A DNA stretch of 64,000 nucleotides from Bradyrhizobium sp. 186 (lineage in GTDB: Bacteria > Pseudomonadota > Alphaproteobacteria > Rhizobiales > Xanthobacteraceae), in the NCBI RefSeq assembly GCF_023101685.1, contig NZ_CP082164.1, positions 8,990,001-9,054,000 of the forward strand, written 5' to 3'. The translations under genes and the position numbers were made by a program. The notes below the pieces were generated by a model. The model made no database searches, had not been told where the DNA came from, and saw nothing but the letters and a program-made list of their open reading frames with translations. Every line of letters begins with the position of its first letter. Position 1 is the stretch's first letter. Of this stretch, positions 49,625-59,002 are shown piece by piece.

Positions 49625-50499
49625 ATGCACAAGCCACGTCGAACACGACCGTCACTTCAAGCCAGTAAAGCGCTCGAACTGAAACACCTGAGATCGGCCG
49701 TGGCTGCGGCCGATTGCGGGAGCGTTCGTGGAGCCGCCGAGTTGCTGAGGTCCCAACAATCGAGCCTCAGCCGAACAATCAGCGAGTTTGAGCACCACTT
49801 GGGCGTTCCAGTTTTCGAGCGCTTCAGCGGAGGTGTGCGCCCAACGCGGCCCGGCTGCGACGTCCTTCGGTTGGCCAGAACCATCCTGGAGGAATTCGAC
49901 GCACTCATCGCAACCGCGCGATCCGTTCACAACAGCGAAACCGGCCGTCTGAGCGTCGGTTTCTGCACATCGCTTTCGGCCGGCAATCTGCGAGCCTCCT
50001 TACTTGAGTTCAAGGAGCGGTTCCCGCAGATCGCGCTTGCGAGGTTGAACGATCAAGAACACGTTTAGTAGCGGCACTCCGCAACGGACCGCTTGATCTC
50101 CTGATCGTCACGGGGAGCTTGCCGTTTTTGGACACTAAAGCCATGTCTCTGTGGAGCGAGCGTGTTCTCGTTGCCTTGCCTCATGACCATCCTCTCAGTT
50201 CGCGCGAGACTGTCTGCTGGACCGACCTGCGCGGCGAGACGGTGCTGCTCAGCCACTACGACCCCGGAAGGGAGCTCGAATATCTTCTGGTTTCCAAGCT
50301 CGTCTCGCCTGAGGTCCGCCCAAAAATCGAGCGCCACGACGTCAGTCGCGGCATCATCAAAAGCCTGATCAGCATGAACACAGGAATAAGCCTCGTGCTC
50401 GAGTCCGACATAGGCGCGAATTTGGCGGACCTTGTCTACCAAGAGCTGCGCGATGGCGCGGGTGCGAGCCGCTATTCCTCGCCTTCGATCGGTCGCTGA
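49625..50499 (+). pseudogene. LysR-family regulator, frameshifted
   Basis: The helix-turn-helix is ELKHLRSAVAAADCGSVRGA, AELLRSQQSSLSRTISEFEH, HLGVPVFERFSGGVRPTRPG. The frame stops at 50066 after RLNDQEHV. One frame over, the effector domain continues as EVERSRTRLVAALRNGPLDL, LIVTGSLPFLDTKAMSLWSE, and ends QELRDGAGASRYSSPS at 50499. It converges on the trb operon and overlaps the DUF2274 end by 28 nt. A LysR gene at this position is common beside trb operons of integrative elements. The last 25 or so residues of typical relatives are missing. Confidence 0.75.
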
Positions 50500-50723
50500 C
50501 GCGCGCGGCGCGCTTTCCGGAAGCTCCTGTCGGCCGCCATGAACCGGGCCAGCATGGGCGCGATAAGCTTGGCCGGATCTCCGATCGGCTGAGCGGTCTC
50601 CTGTGCAAGGATCTGGGCATATGCCACGAGATCCCTGTGCACGCTCGCGGGCAGTTCATGCGTAATCTTGATCGGCTTGTCGTCTTCGATTGCTCCGAGC
50701 TTAAGCTTTGCCATCGTCCTCAA
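50472..50723 (-). CDS. DUF2274 protein of the trb operon
   Basis: 83 residues: MAKLKLGAIEDDKPIKITHE, LPASVHRDLVAYAQILAQET, LIAPMLARFMAADRSFRKAR. This DUF2274 pattern is found as the last cistron after trbI in proteobacterial integrative elements. Its ATG overlaps the trbI stop (ATGA). The ribbon-helix-helix-like LPASVHRDLxxYA suggests DNA binding, possibly autoregulation. This is inference. Confidence 0.8.
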   Translation of the reverse strand: MRTMAKLKLGAIEDDKPIKITHELPASVHRDLVAYAQILAQETAQPIGDPAKLIAPMLARFMAADRSFRKARRARQRPIEGEE

Positions 50724-51925
50724 CCTCTATACGGTTCGAGCATCAGGTCACGGTTGACGATCACCCGCACCGGAAATCCCGGACGGATCGTCAAAGTCGG
50801 CTGTATGTTGAGATTGCGGCGGACCACCTGCTGGCCTGTTTGATTGATCGAATCCCCAGCTCCACGGCGGAGGGCGGCAATGAGATCGTTGTTGGTATTG
50901 CCGTTATCCGCCCCGGAATTCACCTCCGTGCCGACGGAAAGCAGCGTCGAAAGAGCGGCCGCCCCCAACAGTTCCTTCCAATGATTGTCGACCTCGTCCT
51001 CAAGACCAGAGTAGCCTGCCGCATCTGCACCGGGCTGCCGTTCCAAAACAATCGACCTCCCATTCGGCATGATAAGGCGCGTCCAGACCAGGAGCACGCG
51101 CGACTGCCCAAATGCGACCTGGCTATCGTAGCTCCCGATCAGCCTTGCTCCCTGGGGGATAAGGCGAGCTCGCCCGGTAGGAGAATCGTACACCGATTCT
51201 GTGACTTGCGCCGTGATCTGGCCAGGCAGGTCGGAGCGGATTCCTGTGATGAGAGCTGCCGGAATGACCGTTCCGGCCTGAACGACAAAAGGCGAAGCCG
51301 GCCTCGCAAGGCGATCGGAGCTTGTCGTCCGACGATCGACCGTTGCACTGACGAACGCAAGCTTTCGGTCTTGGCCATTCTGAGCAAATGCTTCGTCGGA
51401 TGATGGCGCGGCGCTGGATCGGGCTTCGCTCGATGAAGTGGCAGGGGCTTGTGGCCGGACATTGGTGCTGGCAAATACCTTGCTGGTCCGTGCCGCCTCG
51501 CTCTCCTGGTTGACACGCTGCAGTTCGGCATCGATACCGAGCGAGCTGGACGTCGAAGATCCCTGTGCTGCGACGATCGGCCGACCGAGATCGCCGGGCA
51601 AAGGCGGCCCCAGGCGCGGCACGTCCTTCGGGATCTCGGTGTAATCCTTCGGTAAGGTCGCGAGCTGGTCGGCGACGTTGTGGTGGTCAGTCGCGTAAAG
51701 CTCCTCGGGCGCTGAAGCACCTGACCGTTTCTCCTGCAGCGCCCAGAGCACCGCGCCAGTGATCAGCACGAGCACAAGGGCGCTGCCACCGATAAGGACT
51801 TTCCGCGAGAGGCGCGCAACTTTTGGCCGATCCGGCCGGAGCCGCAGGGTTTCGGCGATCTCTTCCGGCGGCTTGCCCCGAGGCGCTTCCTTTGGTGTAT
51901 CGATCGCCTGGTCAGTATCGTTCAA
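50720..51925 (-). CDS. trbI: Conjugal transfer protein TrbI (VirB10-like)
   Basis: 401 residues. A cytoplasmic N-terminus and one membrane anchor (VLIGGSALVLVLITGAVLWA, about 45-64) are followed by a proline/serine-rich linker. The C-terminal VirB10 beta-barrel domain has AGTVIPAALITGIRSDLPGQ, ARLIPQGARLIGSYDSQVAF, GQSRVLLVWTRLIMPNGRSI and ends FPVRVIVNRDLML. It spans the envelope as a channel-core protein. The start overlaps the trbG stop (ATGA). Confidence 0.95.
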   Translation of the reverse strand: MNDTDQAIDTPKEAPRGKPPEEIAETLRLRPDRPKVARLSRKVLIGGSALVLVLITGAVLWALQEKRSGASAPEELYATDHHNVADQLATLPKDYTEIPKDVPRLGPPLPGDLGRPIVAAQGSSTSSSLGIDAELQRVNQESEAARTSKVFASTNVRPQAPATSSSEARSSAAPSSDEAFAQNGQDRKLAFVSATVDRRTTSSDRLARPASPFVVQAGTVIPAALITGIRSDLPGQITAQVTESVYDSPTGRARLIPQGARLIGSYDSQVAFGQSRVLLVWTRLIMPNGRSIVLERQPGADAAGYSGLEDEVDNHWKELLGAAALSTLLSVGTEVNSGADNGNTNNDLIAALRRGAGDSINQTGQQVVRRNLNIQPTLTIRPGFPVRVIVNRDLMLEPYRG

Positions 51926-52896
51926 AGCGACCTCCCGTCGGTACGCACGATCCTGACCTTCTGCTGGTGCTCCTCGCCCAGCCTCAGTTCCGCGGCCGCG
52001 AACAGCCGGTCAACAATCAGCACATTTCCGTAAGCGCGGTAGTTGACGATCTCGGTTTTGCCGTCGGGCCCGATCACGAAGAGCGGCGGCATCTCGCCCT
52101 GACTGACGCCGGGGGAGAATTCAATGTAGGTTTTTCGGCCGTCATCATAAGCGTTGACGGGACGCCAAGGCGGGCTGTCGCCCTCGATGGCGTAGCGGTA
52201 GCGGCGCGCCGGCAGGTCCGGAATAAAGGGTGCCGGCGGTAAAGCTCGCGTTCGCCCGCCACGATCCGCCGGATAGAACCAGGCGACCGAGGGCATATAG
52301 GGCTTTTCTTTGGCGCGAAGCTCGATCAGGTAAGTACGGCGATCAGTATTGACGACGAGGTTGGTCTCGATCGAGGGACGGGTTGGCTTGACCATGATGT
52401 GAACGCGGCGGGTGTCGCCGCTGCCACTCTCGGTGTCGCCGACCACCCAGCGGACGGTATCGCCTGCGGCGACCGGTCCTGAGCCGATCAGCTGCTCACC
52501 GGGCTCGAGGGCAACGTCCGTAATTTGCCCCGGCGCGGCATAGATCTGGTAGAGCGCGCCCGGACTATAGGAAAACACTTGCACCGCATTGTAGTAGCCG
52601 GCCTTGCGAGGCTGCACGCGTGCAGCGTCATTTGCGGTTTCGATGCGCTCGACAGGCTCCTTGGCCTCCGCGCTGTTGCCGCCTCGTGCAGCCTTCCAGG
52701 CCGGCGGCACATGCAGCGGTCGCGGGCGATCATCGGCAAGCGCCGGCAAGTCCGGTGCCGGCGGGAGCTCGTTGTCGTAGCTGATTTGCGGCGGCCTGAA
52801 GGTCGTGCAGCCGCCGAGCGTCGAGACACAGACCAGAAGAGCCAGAGGCAAGCACGGTCGCACTTTTCGTGACACAATAACGAGACCTGACGGCAT
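51922..52896 (-). CDS. trbG: Conjugal transfer protein TrbG (VirB9-like)
   Basis: 324 residues from ATG at 52896, 1 nt after the trbF stop region. It has a lipoprotein-type signal (LALLVCVSTLGGCTTF; lipobox LGGC). The VirB9 core reads GALYQIYAAPGQITDVALEP, GEQLIGSGPVAAGDTVRWVV and ends AAELRLGEEHQQKVRIV. It forms the outer-membrane core complex with TrbI. A longer upstream frame overlaps trbF and is unlikely to be used. Confidence 0.94.
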   Translation of the reverse strand: MPSGLVIVSRKVRPCLPLALLVCVSTLGGCTTFRPPQISYDNELPPAPDLPALADDRPRPLHVPPAWKAARGGNSAEAKEPVERIETANDAARVQPRKAGYYNAVQVFSYSPGALYQIYAAPGQITDVALEPGEQLIGSGPVAAGDTVRWVVGDTESGSGDTRRVHIMVKPTRPSIETNLVVNTDRRTYLIELRAKEKPYMPSVAWFYPADRGGRTRALPPAPFIPDLPARRYRYAIEGDSPPWRPVNAYDDGRKTYIEFSPGVSQGEMPPLFVIGPDGKTEIVNYRAYGNVLIVDRLFAAAELRLGEEHQQKVRIVRTDGRSL

Positions 52897-52897
52897 G

Positions 52898-53578
52898 TTA
52901 GCCGAGCTCCTTTGACCAGTTGATCGCGTTGACGTAGATGCCAAGGGGATTTTTGCGTAGGCGATCCAGATCGCGAGGCATTTTCACGACGATGGTAAGG
53001 ATCGCAGTCCACCGTTCCGTTGCGGCAAGTTGGCCGTTGTCGTAGCGGCGCTCGATCCAGGCGAGGCGAAAGCTCTCAGGCGAGGCTCGGATGACGCTCG
53101 AGACCTCGATCGCGATTTGCGTCTTTCCGAGCTTGGCGAAGGGGTCGTTGTTGCGGGCATAGTCGTTGAGCGCGGCGGCGCCGCGATCGGTCGTGAAGTC
53201 GTAGGCACGCAGCCAGTTCTCGCGGAGGACAATCGCGTCCATCGGCAGGCCGCGGACGTGCTCGATGAAGCGCGCCAGGTGAAACGCTATTTGAGGGTCC
53301 GTCGGCTGGTAGGCAGCATTTGCAGGGGCAACTGCTTTCGCTTCACCCAATTGATCGACCTCAACCACCCAGGGCGTGATCGTGCCATGGGCTGATTGCC
53401 AGACCAGAGCTCCAGCAAAGCCCGCGGAGAGGAACAGGCAACCGAATGCCATGAGCCGCCAGTTCTTGGCCTGGACTCGTGCTGCACCAATGCGGTCATC
53501 CCAGACTTGAGCTGCGCGTTGATAGGGCGTGACCGGCTCCGGCGTGCGGCCATAGTGAACGGCCGATCGTTTGAACAT
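52898..53578 (-). CDS. trbF: Conjugal transfer protein TrbF (VirB8-like)
   Basis: 226 residues with TPYQRAAQVWDDRIGAARVQ, AKNWRLMAFGCLFLSAGFAG (membrane segment about 42-62) and the periplasmic VirB8-like domain VDQLGEAKAVAPANAAYQPT, FHLARFIEHVRGLPMD. The end KNPLGIYVNAINWSKELG is diagnostic. It nucleates the inner-membrane part of the channel. Confidence 0.95.
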   Translation of the reverse strand: MFKRSAVHYGRTPEPVTPYQRAAQVWDDRIGAARVQAKNWRLMAFGCLFLSAGFAGALVWQSAHGTITPWVVEVDQLGEAKAVAPANAAYQPTDPQIAFHLARFIEHVRGLPMDAIVLRENWLRAYDFTTDRGAAALNDYARNNDPFAKLGKTQIAIEVSSVIRASPESFRLAWIERRYDNGQLAATERWTAILTIVVKMPRDLDRLRKNPLGIYVNAINWSKELG

Positions 53579-53627
53579 TTGTGCACCTCAAGGCATGGTT
53601 GGAAATGGATTTGGAGAGACAGCGAAC

Positions 53628-54860
53628 TCAGCGATTGTCTTGTGAGAGGTCGACCGATGCGCCGCTCCCGCCGTGATCGCCTGACCGAACCGCGTGCGTG
53701 GCCGCTGATGCTCCATGCTGGATGGTCTGCGCCCGCTTCATACGCCGAACCCAGGCTGGCGGACTGTCGGGCGCGGCCGAGGAGCCCCCCTCCTCCTGAC
53801 CGACTTGACCAGCCCCTCGCCCAAGGCCGGCTGCGAGCGAACGCAAGGGACTTGCCGCGCCTGGCGCGCTCGCCTCGACGCCGGAGCTTCCCGCCCGCAA
53901 CATGTTCGTCGCGCCATTTGCAATCGCGCTTCCACCGCGCAGCGAGCCCGCAATTGCGCCTGCAGCAAGACCTGCAGCGCCGGCGGCAACGCCAGCTCCT
54001 GCCGCGATCACCCCACCGGCAGCGAGGCCCGTGCCGACGGCGGTGCCTGCGCCAAGCTGCGGACCTCCGGAGACGATGCCATTGGCGATACCGGGGCCGA
54101 AGATGCCAAGGCCCAAGAGGGCGAGCGCGCCCAGGACAAGTGCCATCGCATTCTCGATGGTCGGCTGGTTGCCGCCAAAGCCGCCCGTGAACTGCGAGAA
54201 CAGGGTCGATCCGATGCCCACGATGACGGCAAGGACCAGAACCTTGACTCCCGATGAGATGACATTGCCCAGCACCCGTTCGGCCGCAAAAGCGGTCTTG
54301 CCGAATAGGCCGAAGGGGATCAGGACGAAGCCGGCAAGTGTCGTCAGCTTGAATTCGATGAGGGTGACGAACAGCTGGATCGCCAGGATAAAGAACGCGA
54401 GCAGCACCACGATCCAAGCAAACAGCAGGACCACGATTTGCACGAAATTCTCAAAGAAGCTGACATAGCCCATCAGCCCAGAGATGGAGTCCAGGATCGG
54501 CCGGCCTGCATCAAGGCCTACCTGCGCAATGCGGCCCGGCCTTAGGAAATCTGCTGACGAAAGGCTTGTCCCTGAGGCTCTCAGACCTAGCCCCGCAAAA
54601 CTTTCGAAGACCATCCGGGCGAGGTTGTTCCAATTGCCAATCAGGTAAGCAAAGACGCCGACAAACAAGGTTTTCTTGACCAGCCGGGCGATGATGTCCT
54701 CGTCCGTTCCGAACGACCAGAACAGGCCAGCCAGGGTGATGTCGATTGCAGCCAGCGTTGTGGCGACATATCCAATTTCGCCCCCGACGAGACCGAATCC
54801 GGAATCGATGTAGCGGGTAAAGGTTTCCAGAAACTGGTCGATGACGCCCGTGCCGCCCAT
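53628..54860 (-). CDS. trbL: P-type conjugal transfer protein TrbL (VirB6-like)
   Basis: 410 residues. It begins MGGTGVIDQFLETFTRYIDS and has five or more membrane segments (FVQIVVLLFAWIVVLLAFFI; VLVLAVIVGIGSTLFSQF), then a long Gly/Ala-rich region (GAGVAAGAAGLAAGAIAGSL) and a charged tail. It is the polytopic inner-membrane pore component. The low-complexity second half is usual for TrbL. Confidence 0.93.
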   Translation of the reverse strand: MGGTGVIDQFLETFTRYIDSGFGLVGGEIGYVATTLAAIDITLAGLFWSFGTDEDIIARLVKKTLFVGVFAYLIGNWNNLARMVFESFAGLGLRASGTSLSSADFLRPGRIAQVGLDAGRPILDSISGLMGYVSFFENFVQIVVLLFAWIVVLLAFFILAIQLFVTLIEFKLTTLAGFVLIPFGLFGKTAFAAERVLGNVISSGVKVLVLAVIVGIGSTLFSQFTGGFGGNQPTIENAMALVLGALALLGLGIFGPGIANGIVSGGPQLGAGTAVGTGLAAGGVIAAGAGVAAGAAGLAAGAIAGSLRGGSAIANGATNMLRAGSSGVEASAPGAASPLRSLAAGLGRGAGQVGQEEGGSSAAPDSPPAWVRRMKRAQTIQHGASAATHAVRSGDHGGSGASVDLSQDNR

Positions 54861-54863
54861 GGC

Positions 54864-55235
54864 TCACTCGCTTTGGCTCGGAATGGAGGAAAAGCCGGAC
54901 GGGAGGCGACTTTCGTCCTTACGCGGGACTGGAGAGGGGAATGGCGCCGCGCCGGTCCGGCTATCCGAACCATCAATTGCCCTGCTTCCGCCTAAGAACT
55001 GATTGCGCTGCTCGGCCCAGATCTTCTGGCATTCAAGCAGAGCATCTTTCTGCTCGTAGGTGACGGTACGGCATTGCTCGAGCTTTGCTGCGGTCACATC
55101 CGGTTTTGAGGCCAGAGAGACGGAAGACTGGGTCGCGCTCTCGTCGGTGCGCAGGCGAATGGCGCAGGCGGCGACCAACAGGACAGCAAGACCAGCTGCT
55201 GCCGCGACAGGTAGTCGTTCAAATCGTATTTTCAT
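54864..55235 (-). CDS. Putative entry-exclusion lipoprotein TrbK-alt
   Basis: 123 residues with the signal sequence LPVAAAAGLAVLLVAACAIR (lipobox VAAC), and a conserved-looking core, QCRTVTYEQKDALLECQKIW, AEQRNQFLGG. This is the alternative TrbK type found between trbJ and trbL in alphaproteobacterial integrative elements. It is proposed to block redundant mating. It starts 2 nt after the trbJ stop. Confidence 0.8.
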   Translation of the reverse strand: MKIRFERLPVAAAAGLAVLLVAACAIRLRTDESATQSSVSLASKPDVTAAKLEQCRTVTYEQKDALLECQKIWAEQRNQFLGGSRAIDGSDSRTGAAPFPSPVPRKDESRLPSGFSSIPSQSE

Positions 55236-55237
55236 GA

Positions 55238-55972
55238 TCAGTGGAACATCTGCACGGTTGTCGGTTGATAGTTTTGGCCCGGGCTGAGAAAGCGCCGCAG
55301 CTGCTCCCTACCCTGCTCCTGCGCTGCAGCCCGCTGGGCGGATTCGAGCGTCTGTGCGCGACCTTGCGCGGCAACAGTCGCCGTAAGGTCCGCAAGCTGC
55401 TGGGCTTGCAGCGCAAGGAGCTGGTTGCCGGCCTGACTTGCCTGGAGCGCACCCGCTGCGCCCTGGCTCGCCGTCACGAGGGCGGACATCTGGGTGCGGT
55501 TGGCGTCGAGATTGCCGACAACGCTCGCTTGGACCCTCATGGCGTCCTGCAGCCCGGCAACTGAGTTCTGCCAGCGTGTTTGGGCATTTGCGACCAGGAG
55601 CCCATCGGACATGCTCGCGGATGCCGGCGCATAGGTGGTGGAAAACGCGCGATCGATCTGCTGGACGTCGTAGGCAATCCGCTGCGCCTGCGAGAGTAGC
55701 TGCTGGGTGCGCTGAATCGACTGCTCGAGCTGTTGCAACGATGAATAAGGCAGGCTCGTCAGGTTCTTCGCCTGGTTGATCAGCATCTGCGCTTCGTTCT
55801 GGAGCGAAGTGATCTGGTTGTTGATCTGCTGCAGCTCACGCGCGGCCGTCAGCCCATTCTGAACGTAGTTGTTGGGATCGAACACGATCCACTGCGCCTT
55901 CGCTTCGCGGGGCGATTGGATCATGGTCATGGCAATGATACTTGCTGCCAGAAGCGGGCGGATACAGCTCAT
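55238..55972 (-). CDS. trbJ: Conjugal transfer protein TrbJ (VirB5-like)
   Basis: 244 residues from the ATG that overlaps the trbE stop (ATGA). A signal peptide (LLAASIIAMTMIQSPREAKA) is followed by QWIVFDPNNYVQNGLTAARE and a long helical coiled-coil rich in Gln (LQQINNQITSLQNEAQMLIN; LEQSIQRTQQLLSQAQRIAY). It is a periplasmic/minor pilus component. Confidence 0.94.
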   Translation of the reverse strand: MSCIRPLLAASIIAMTMIQSPREAKAQWIVFDPNNYVQNGLTAARELQQINNQITSLQNEAQMLINQAKNLTSLPYSSLQQLEQSIQRTQQLLSQAQRIAYDVQQIDRAFSTTYAPASASMSDGLLVANAQTRWQNSVAGLQDAMRVQASVVGNLDANRTQMSALVTASQGAAGALQASQAGNQLLALQAQQLADLTATVAAQGRAQTLESAQRAAAQEQGREQLRRFLSPGQNYQPTTVQMFH

Positions 55973-58404
55973 CAGAGCGCTCCTTGTTTGGCGAGCTGCG
56001 GAATGAGATTGCAGGCCCAACCGAGGTCTCGCGCCTTGAGCCAACCGGTGACGAACTCGTCCCTTCCGTGCTCGGCAAGCACCCGATCGACGAGAGCCTG
56101 GTCGGCTTTGGACGAGGCGGCCGCAAAGGCGAGCGCGATTTCGCCAAGTCCGAGCTCGAACAGGCGGTTGCCGCGTCGGGATTGGCAGTAGTAGTGTCGC
56201 TTGGGGGTGGCGCGGGCGAGGATCTCGATCTGGCGGTCGTTCAGCCCAAAGCGGCGATAGATCGCCATGATCTGTGGCTCGATGGCGCGATCGTTTGGCA
56301 ACAGGATCCGGGTCGGGCAGCTCTCGATGATGGCAGGCGCGATTTTCGAGCCGTCGATATCGGCAAGCGACTGGGTCGCAAAAACGACGGAGGCGTTCTT
56401 CTTGCGAAGCGTTTTGAGCCATTCGCGGAGCTTGCCGGCAAAATCGGCATCATCGAGCGCAAGCCAGCCTTCGTCGATGATGAGCAGTGTCGGACGACCG
56501 TCTAAGCGGTCCTCGATCCGGTGAAACAGATAGGCCAGAACTGCGGGCGCGGCAGAGGTCCCGATCAATCCGTCGGTCTCAAACACCTGGACGGAGGCTT
56601 TACCCAGCCTTTCGTGCTCGCCGTCCAGCAACCGCGCGTATGGCCCACCGAGGCAGTAGGGCTGCAGCGCGCGCTTGAGAGCGTTGGATTGCAGAAGAAC
56701 GGAGAGGCCAGTCAGCGTCCGCTCCGTAATCGGCGCCGAGGCGAGCGAGGTCAACGCCGACCAGACATGATCCTTGGTGTCAGGCGTGACCTCGATCCGC
56801 TCGCGCGTCAGGATCGATGCGATCCAGTCGGATGCCCAGCCTCGCTCACCGACATCGTCGATGCGCGCAAGCGGCTGGAGCGCGACGAATTCTGACGATT
56901 CCAGCGCGCCGCCGAGATCATGCCAGTCGCCCCCCGTGGCGATGGCCGATGCGCGGATCGAACCGCCGAAGTCGAACGCAAAGATCTGCGCCTCGCCATA
57001 GCGGCGGAACTGCAGCGCCATGAGCGCCAGCAGCACCGACTTGCCGGCGCCCGTCGGTCCGATGACCAGGGTGTGGCCGACATCTCCGACATGCAGAGAA
57101 AACCGGAATGGCGTGGAACCTTCAGTCTTACCGAAGAACAATGGGGGCGCGTTGAGGTGGTGATCCCTCACCTCTCCGGCCCATACGGCAGATAGCGGGA
57201 TCATATGGGCGAGGTTCAGGGTCGAGACCGGCGGCTGGCGGACGTTTGCGTACGTTTGTCCCGGCAGGCTGCCGAGCCAGGCTTCGACGGCATTGACCGT
57301 CTCGGCCATGCAGGTGAAGTCGCGGCCCTGGACGACCTTTTCGGCGAGGCGGAGCTTTTCGTCGGCTGCGCGAGGATCCCCGTCCCAGACCGTGACCGTT
57401 GCCGTGACGAAGACCTCTGCGATCTGATCCGAGCCCAATTCCTGGAGCGCACTGTCGGCGTCCATCGCCTTGTTGTGGGCATCGGTATCCAGAAGCGCGG
57501 AGGCCTCGTTCGTCATCACCTCCTTCAGGATCGCCGCGATCGACTTGCGCTTGGCAAACCATTGCCGCCTGATCCTGGTGAGGAGCTTTGTGGCATCTGT
57601 CTTGTCGAGCATGATCGCCCGCGTCGACCAGCGATACGGGAATGCCAGCCGGTTCAGCTCGTCGAGAATTCCGGGCGTGGTCGCGGTCGGAAACCCCACG
57701 AGCGTCAGAACGCGCAGATGCGCCTCGCCCAGCATGGGCTCGAGACCTCCTGTCAGGGATTGATCGGCAAGCAACGCATCGAGATACATCGGAATTTCTG
57801 GCACGCGCACGCGATGCCGTTTGGTCGAGACCGTCGAATGCAGGTAGGTCAGCGTTTGCTCGTCATCGAGCCAGCCACATTCCGGCATGAAACCCTCGAC
57901 GAGCTGCAGGACGCGGCCGGTCCGGTCGACAAAGCCGGCAAGCACCTCGCGCGCATCCGCTCCCGCAGCGCGATGGCTGCCCTCGTACAGCAGGCGCTCC
58001 GCCACGGCCGCACTCTCTGCCGGAGGCAGATAGAGGAAAGTCAGATAGTAGCTCGACTCATAGTGGCTGCCGGCCTCCTCGAATTGCGCTTTCCGCTCCG
58101 CATCCACCAGCGCCGAGGCGACGTCCGGGAATGTATCCGGCGGATAGCGTCCTGCCGAATGCCGCTGCGCCTCGACGAAGACGGCCCACCCCGATCCGAG
58201 GCGACGGAGCGCATTGTTGAGGCGGCCTGCGACAGCAACAAGCTCGGCAGGCACTGAGCTGTCGAGATCCGGCCCTCTGAACCGGGCCGTTCGCTGAAAG
58301 GATCCATCCTTGTTGAGAATGATGCCCTCATCGACCAGGGCCGCCCAAGGCAGGAAGTCGGCAAGGCGCGTGTTTGAACGGCGATATTCGGCAAGATTCA
58401 TCAT
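55972..58404 (-). CDS. trbE: Conjugal transfer ATPase TrbE (VirB4-like)
   Basis: 810 residues from MMNLAEYRRS; the frame is open further but overlaps trbD. N-terminal VirB4 domain: RFRGPDLDSSVPAELVAVAG. Walker A: VIGPTGAGKSVLLALMALQF (about 455). Walker B: RPTLLIIDEGWLALDDADFA (about 650), followed by ASVVFATQSLADIDGSKIAP. It energises pilus assembly and substrate transfer at the inner membrane. Confidence 0.96.
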   Translation of the reverse strand: MMNLAEYRRSNTRLADFLPWAALVDEGIILNKDGSFQRTARFRGPDLDSSVPAELVAVAGRLNNALRRLGSGWAVFVEAQRHSAGRYPPDTFPDVASALVDAERKAQFEEAGSHYESSYYLTFLYLPPAESAAVAERLLYEGSHRAAGADAREVLAGFVDRTGRVLQLVEGFMPECGWLDDEQTLTYLHSTVSTKRHRVRVPEIPMYLDALLADQSLTGGLEPMLGEAHLRVLTLVGFPTATTPGILDELNRLAFPYRWSTRAIMLDKTDATKLLTRIRRQWFAKRKSIAAILKEVMTNEASALLDTDAHNKAMDADSALQELGSDQIAEVFVTATVTVWDGDPRAADEKLRLAEKVVQGRDFTCMAETVNAVEAWLGSLPGQTYANVRQPPVSTLNLAHMIPLSAVWAGEVRDHHLNAPPLFFGKTEGSTPFRFSLHVGDVGHTLVIGPTGAGKSVLLALMALQFRRYGEAQIFAFDFGGSIRASAIATGGDWHDLGGALESSEFVALQPLARIDDVGERGWASDWIASILTRERIEVTPDTKDHVWSALTSLASAPITERTLTGLSVLLQSNALKRALQPYCLGGPYARLLDGEHERLGKASVQVFETDGLIGTSAAPAVLAYLFHRIEDRLDGRPTLLIIDEGWLALDDADFAGKLREWLKTLRKKNASVVFATQSLADIDGSKIAPAIIESCPTRILLPNDRAIEPQIMAIYRRFGLNDRQIEILARATPKRHYYCQSRRGNRLFELGLGEIALAFAAASSKADQALVDRVLAEHGRDEFVTGWLKARDLGWACNLIPQLAKQGAL

Positions 58405-58412
58405 AGGCAACT

Positions 58413-58676
58413 CTAGGATTTGAGGTGGCTTGGAATACGGACGTGCCGGCGCACGACTTCCACGAAATCGGAATCGCGTTTTGCGGCCCAGATGGCGGCC
58501 ATGTGGCCGACGAACCAGAGGAGAAGGCCGGCAACCCACAGGCGCAGCCCAAGACCGAGTGCCGCCGCTAACGTGCCGTTGGCGATCGCCACGGCGCGCG
58601 GCGCACCGCCCATCAGGATAGGCTCGGTGAGCGCACGATGCACGGGCGCGATAAAGCCTGCGACTGGCTCCTCCAT
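58413..58676 (-). CDS. trbD: Conjugal transfer protein TrbD (VirB3-like)
   Basis: 87 residues: MEEPVAGFIAPVHRALTEPI, LMGGAPRAVAIANGTLAAAL, and a second hydrophobic stretch LRLWVAGLLLWFVGHMAAIW. It overlaps the trbC stop by one base. It is the small membrane partner of TrbE. Confidence 0.93.
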   Translation of the reverse strand: MEEPVAGFIAPVHRALTEPILMGGAPRAVAIANGTLAAALGLGLRLWVAGLLLWFVGHMAAIWAAKRDSDFVEVVRRHVRIPSHLKS

Positions 58677-59002
58677 TAGATCACCACGCCGCCGCCGAAG
58701 GAGAAGAAAGACAGAAAGAAGCTTGATGCCGCAAAGGCGATGGACAGACCGAACACGATCTGAACCAGGCGACGAAAGCCACCAGACGTGTCGCCAAATG
58801 CGAGCGAGAGCCCGGTTACGATGATGATGATGACCGCGATAATCTTGGCGACGGGACCCTCGACCGATTGCAAAATCTGGTTGAGCGGTTGCTCCCACGG
58901 CATATTTGAGCCAGCGGCGCAAGCCGGGATACTGTTCAGCCAAAGGGTCACAATTGCCGTGGCCGGAATGCTGGCGCGGCGGAGAGATGAAGGCATCGTC
59001 AT
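58676..59002 (-). CDS. trbC: Conjugal transfer pilin TrbC (VirB2-like)
   Basis: 108 residues with a signal region (IPATAIVTLWLNSIPACAAG) and two hydrophobic helices, VAKIIAVIIIIVTGLSLAFG and VQIVFGLSIAFAASSFFLSF. It is the major pilin precursor of the mating channel. Its start overlaps the trbB stop (ATGA). Confidence 0.93.
   Translation of the reverse strand: MTMPSSLRRASIPATAIVTLWLNSIPACAAGSNMPWEQPLNQILQSVEGPVAKIIAVIIIIVTGLSLAFGDTSGGFRRLVQIVFGLSIAFAASSFFLSFFSFGGGVVI

Noticed and set aside
53287..54417. Long minus-strand frame overlapping trbL and trbF
   Set aside because: It is an out-of-frame shadow of trbL/trbF rich in Arg/Ser/Gly with no family motifs.
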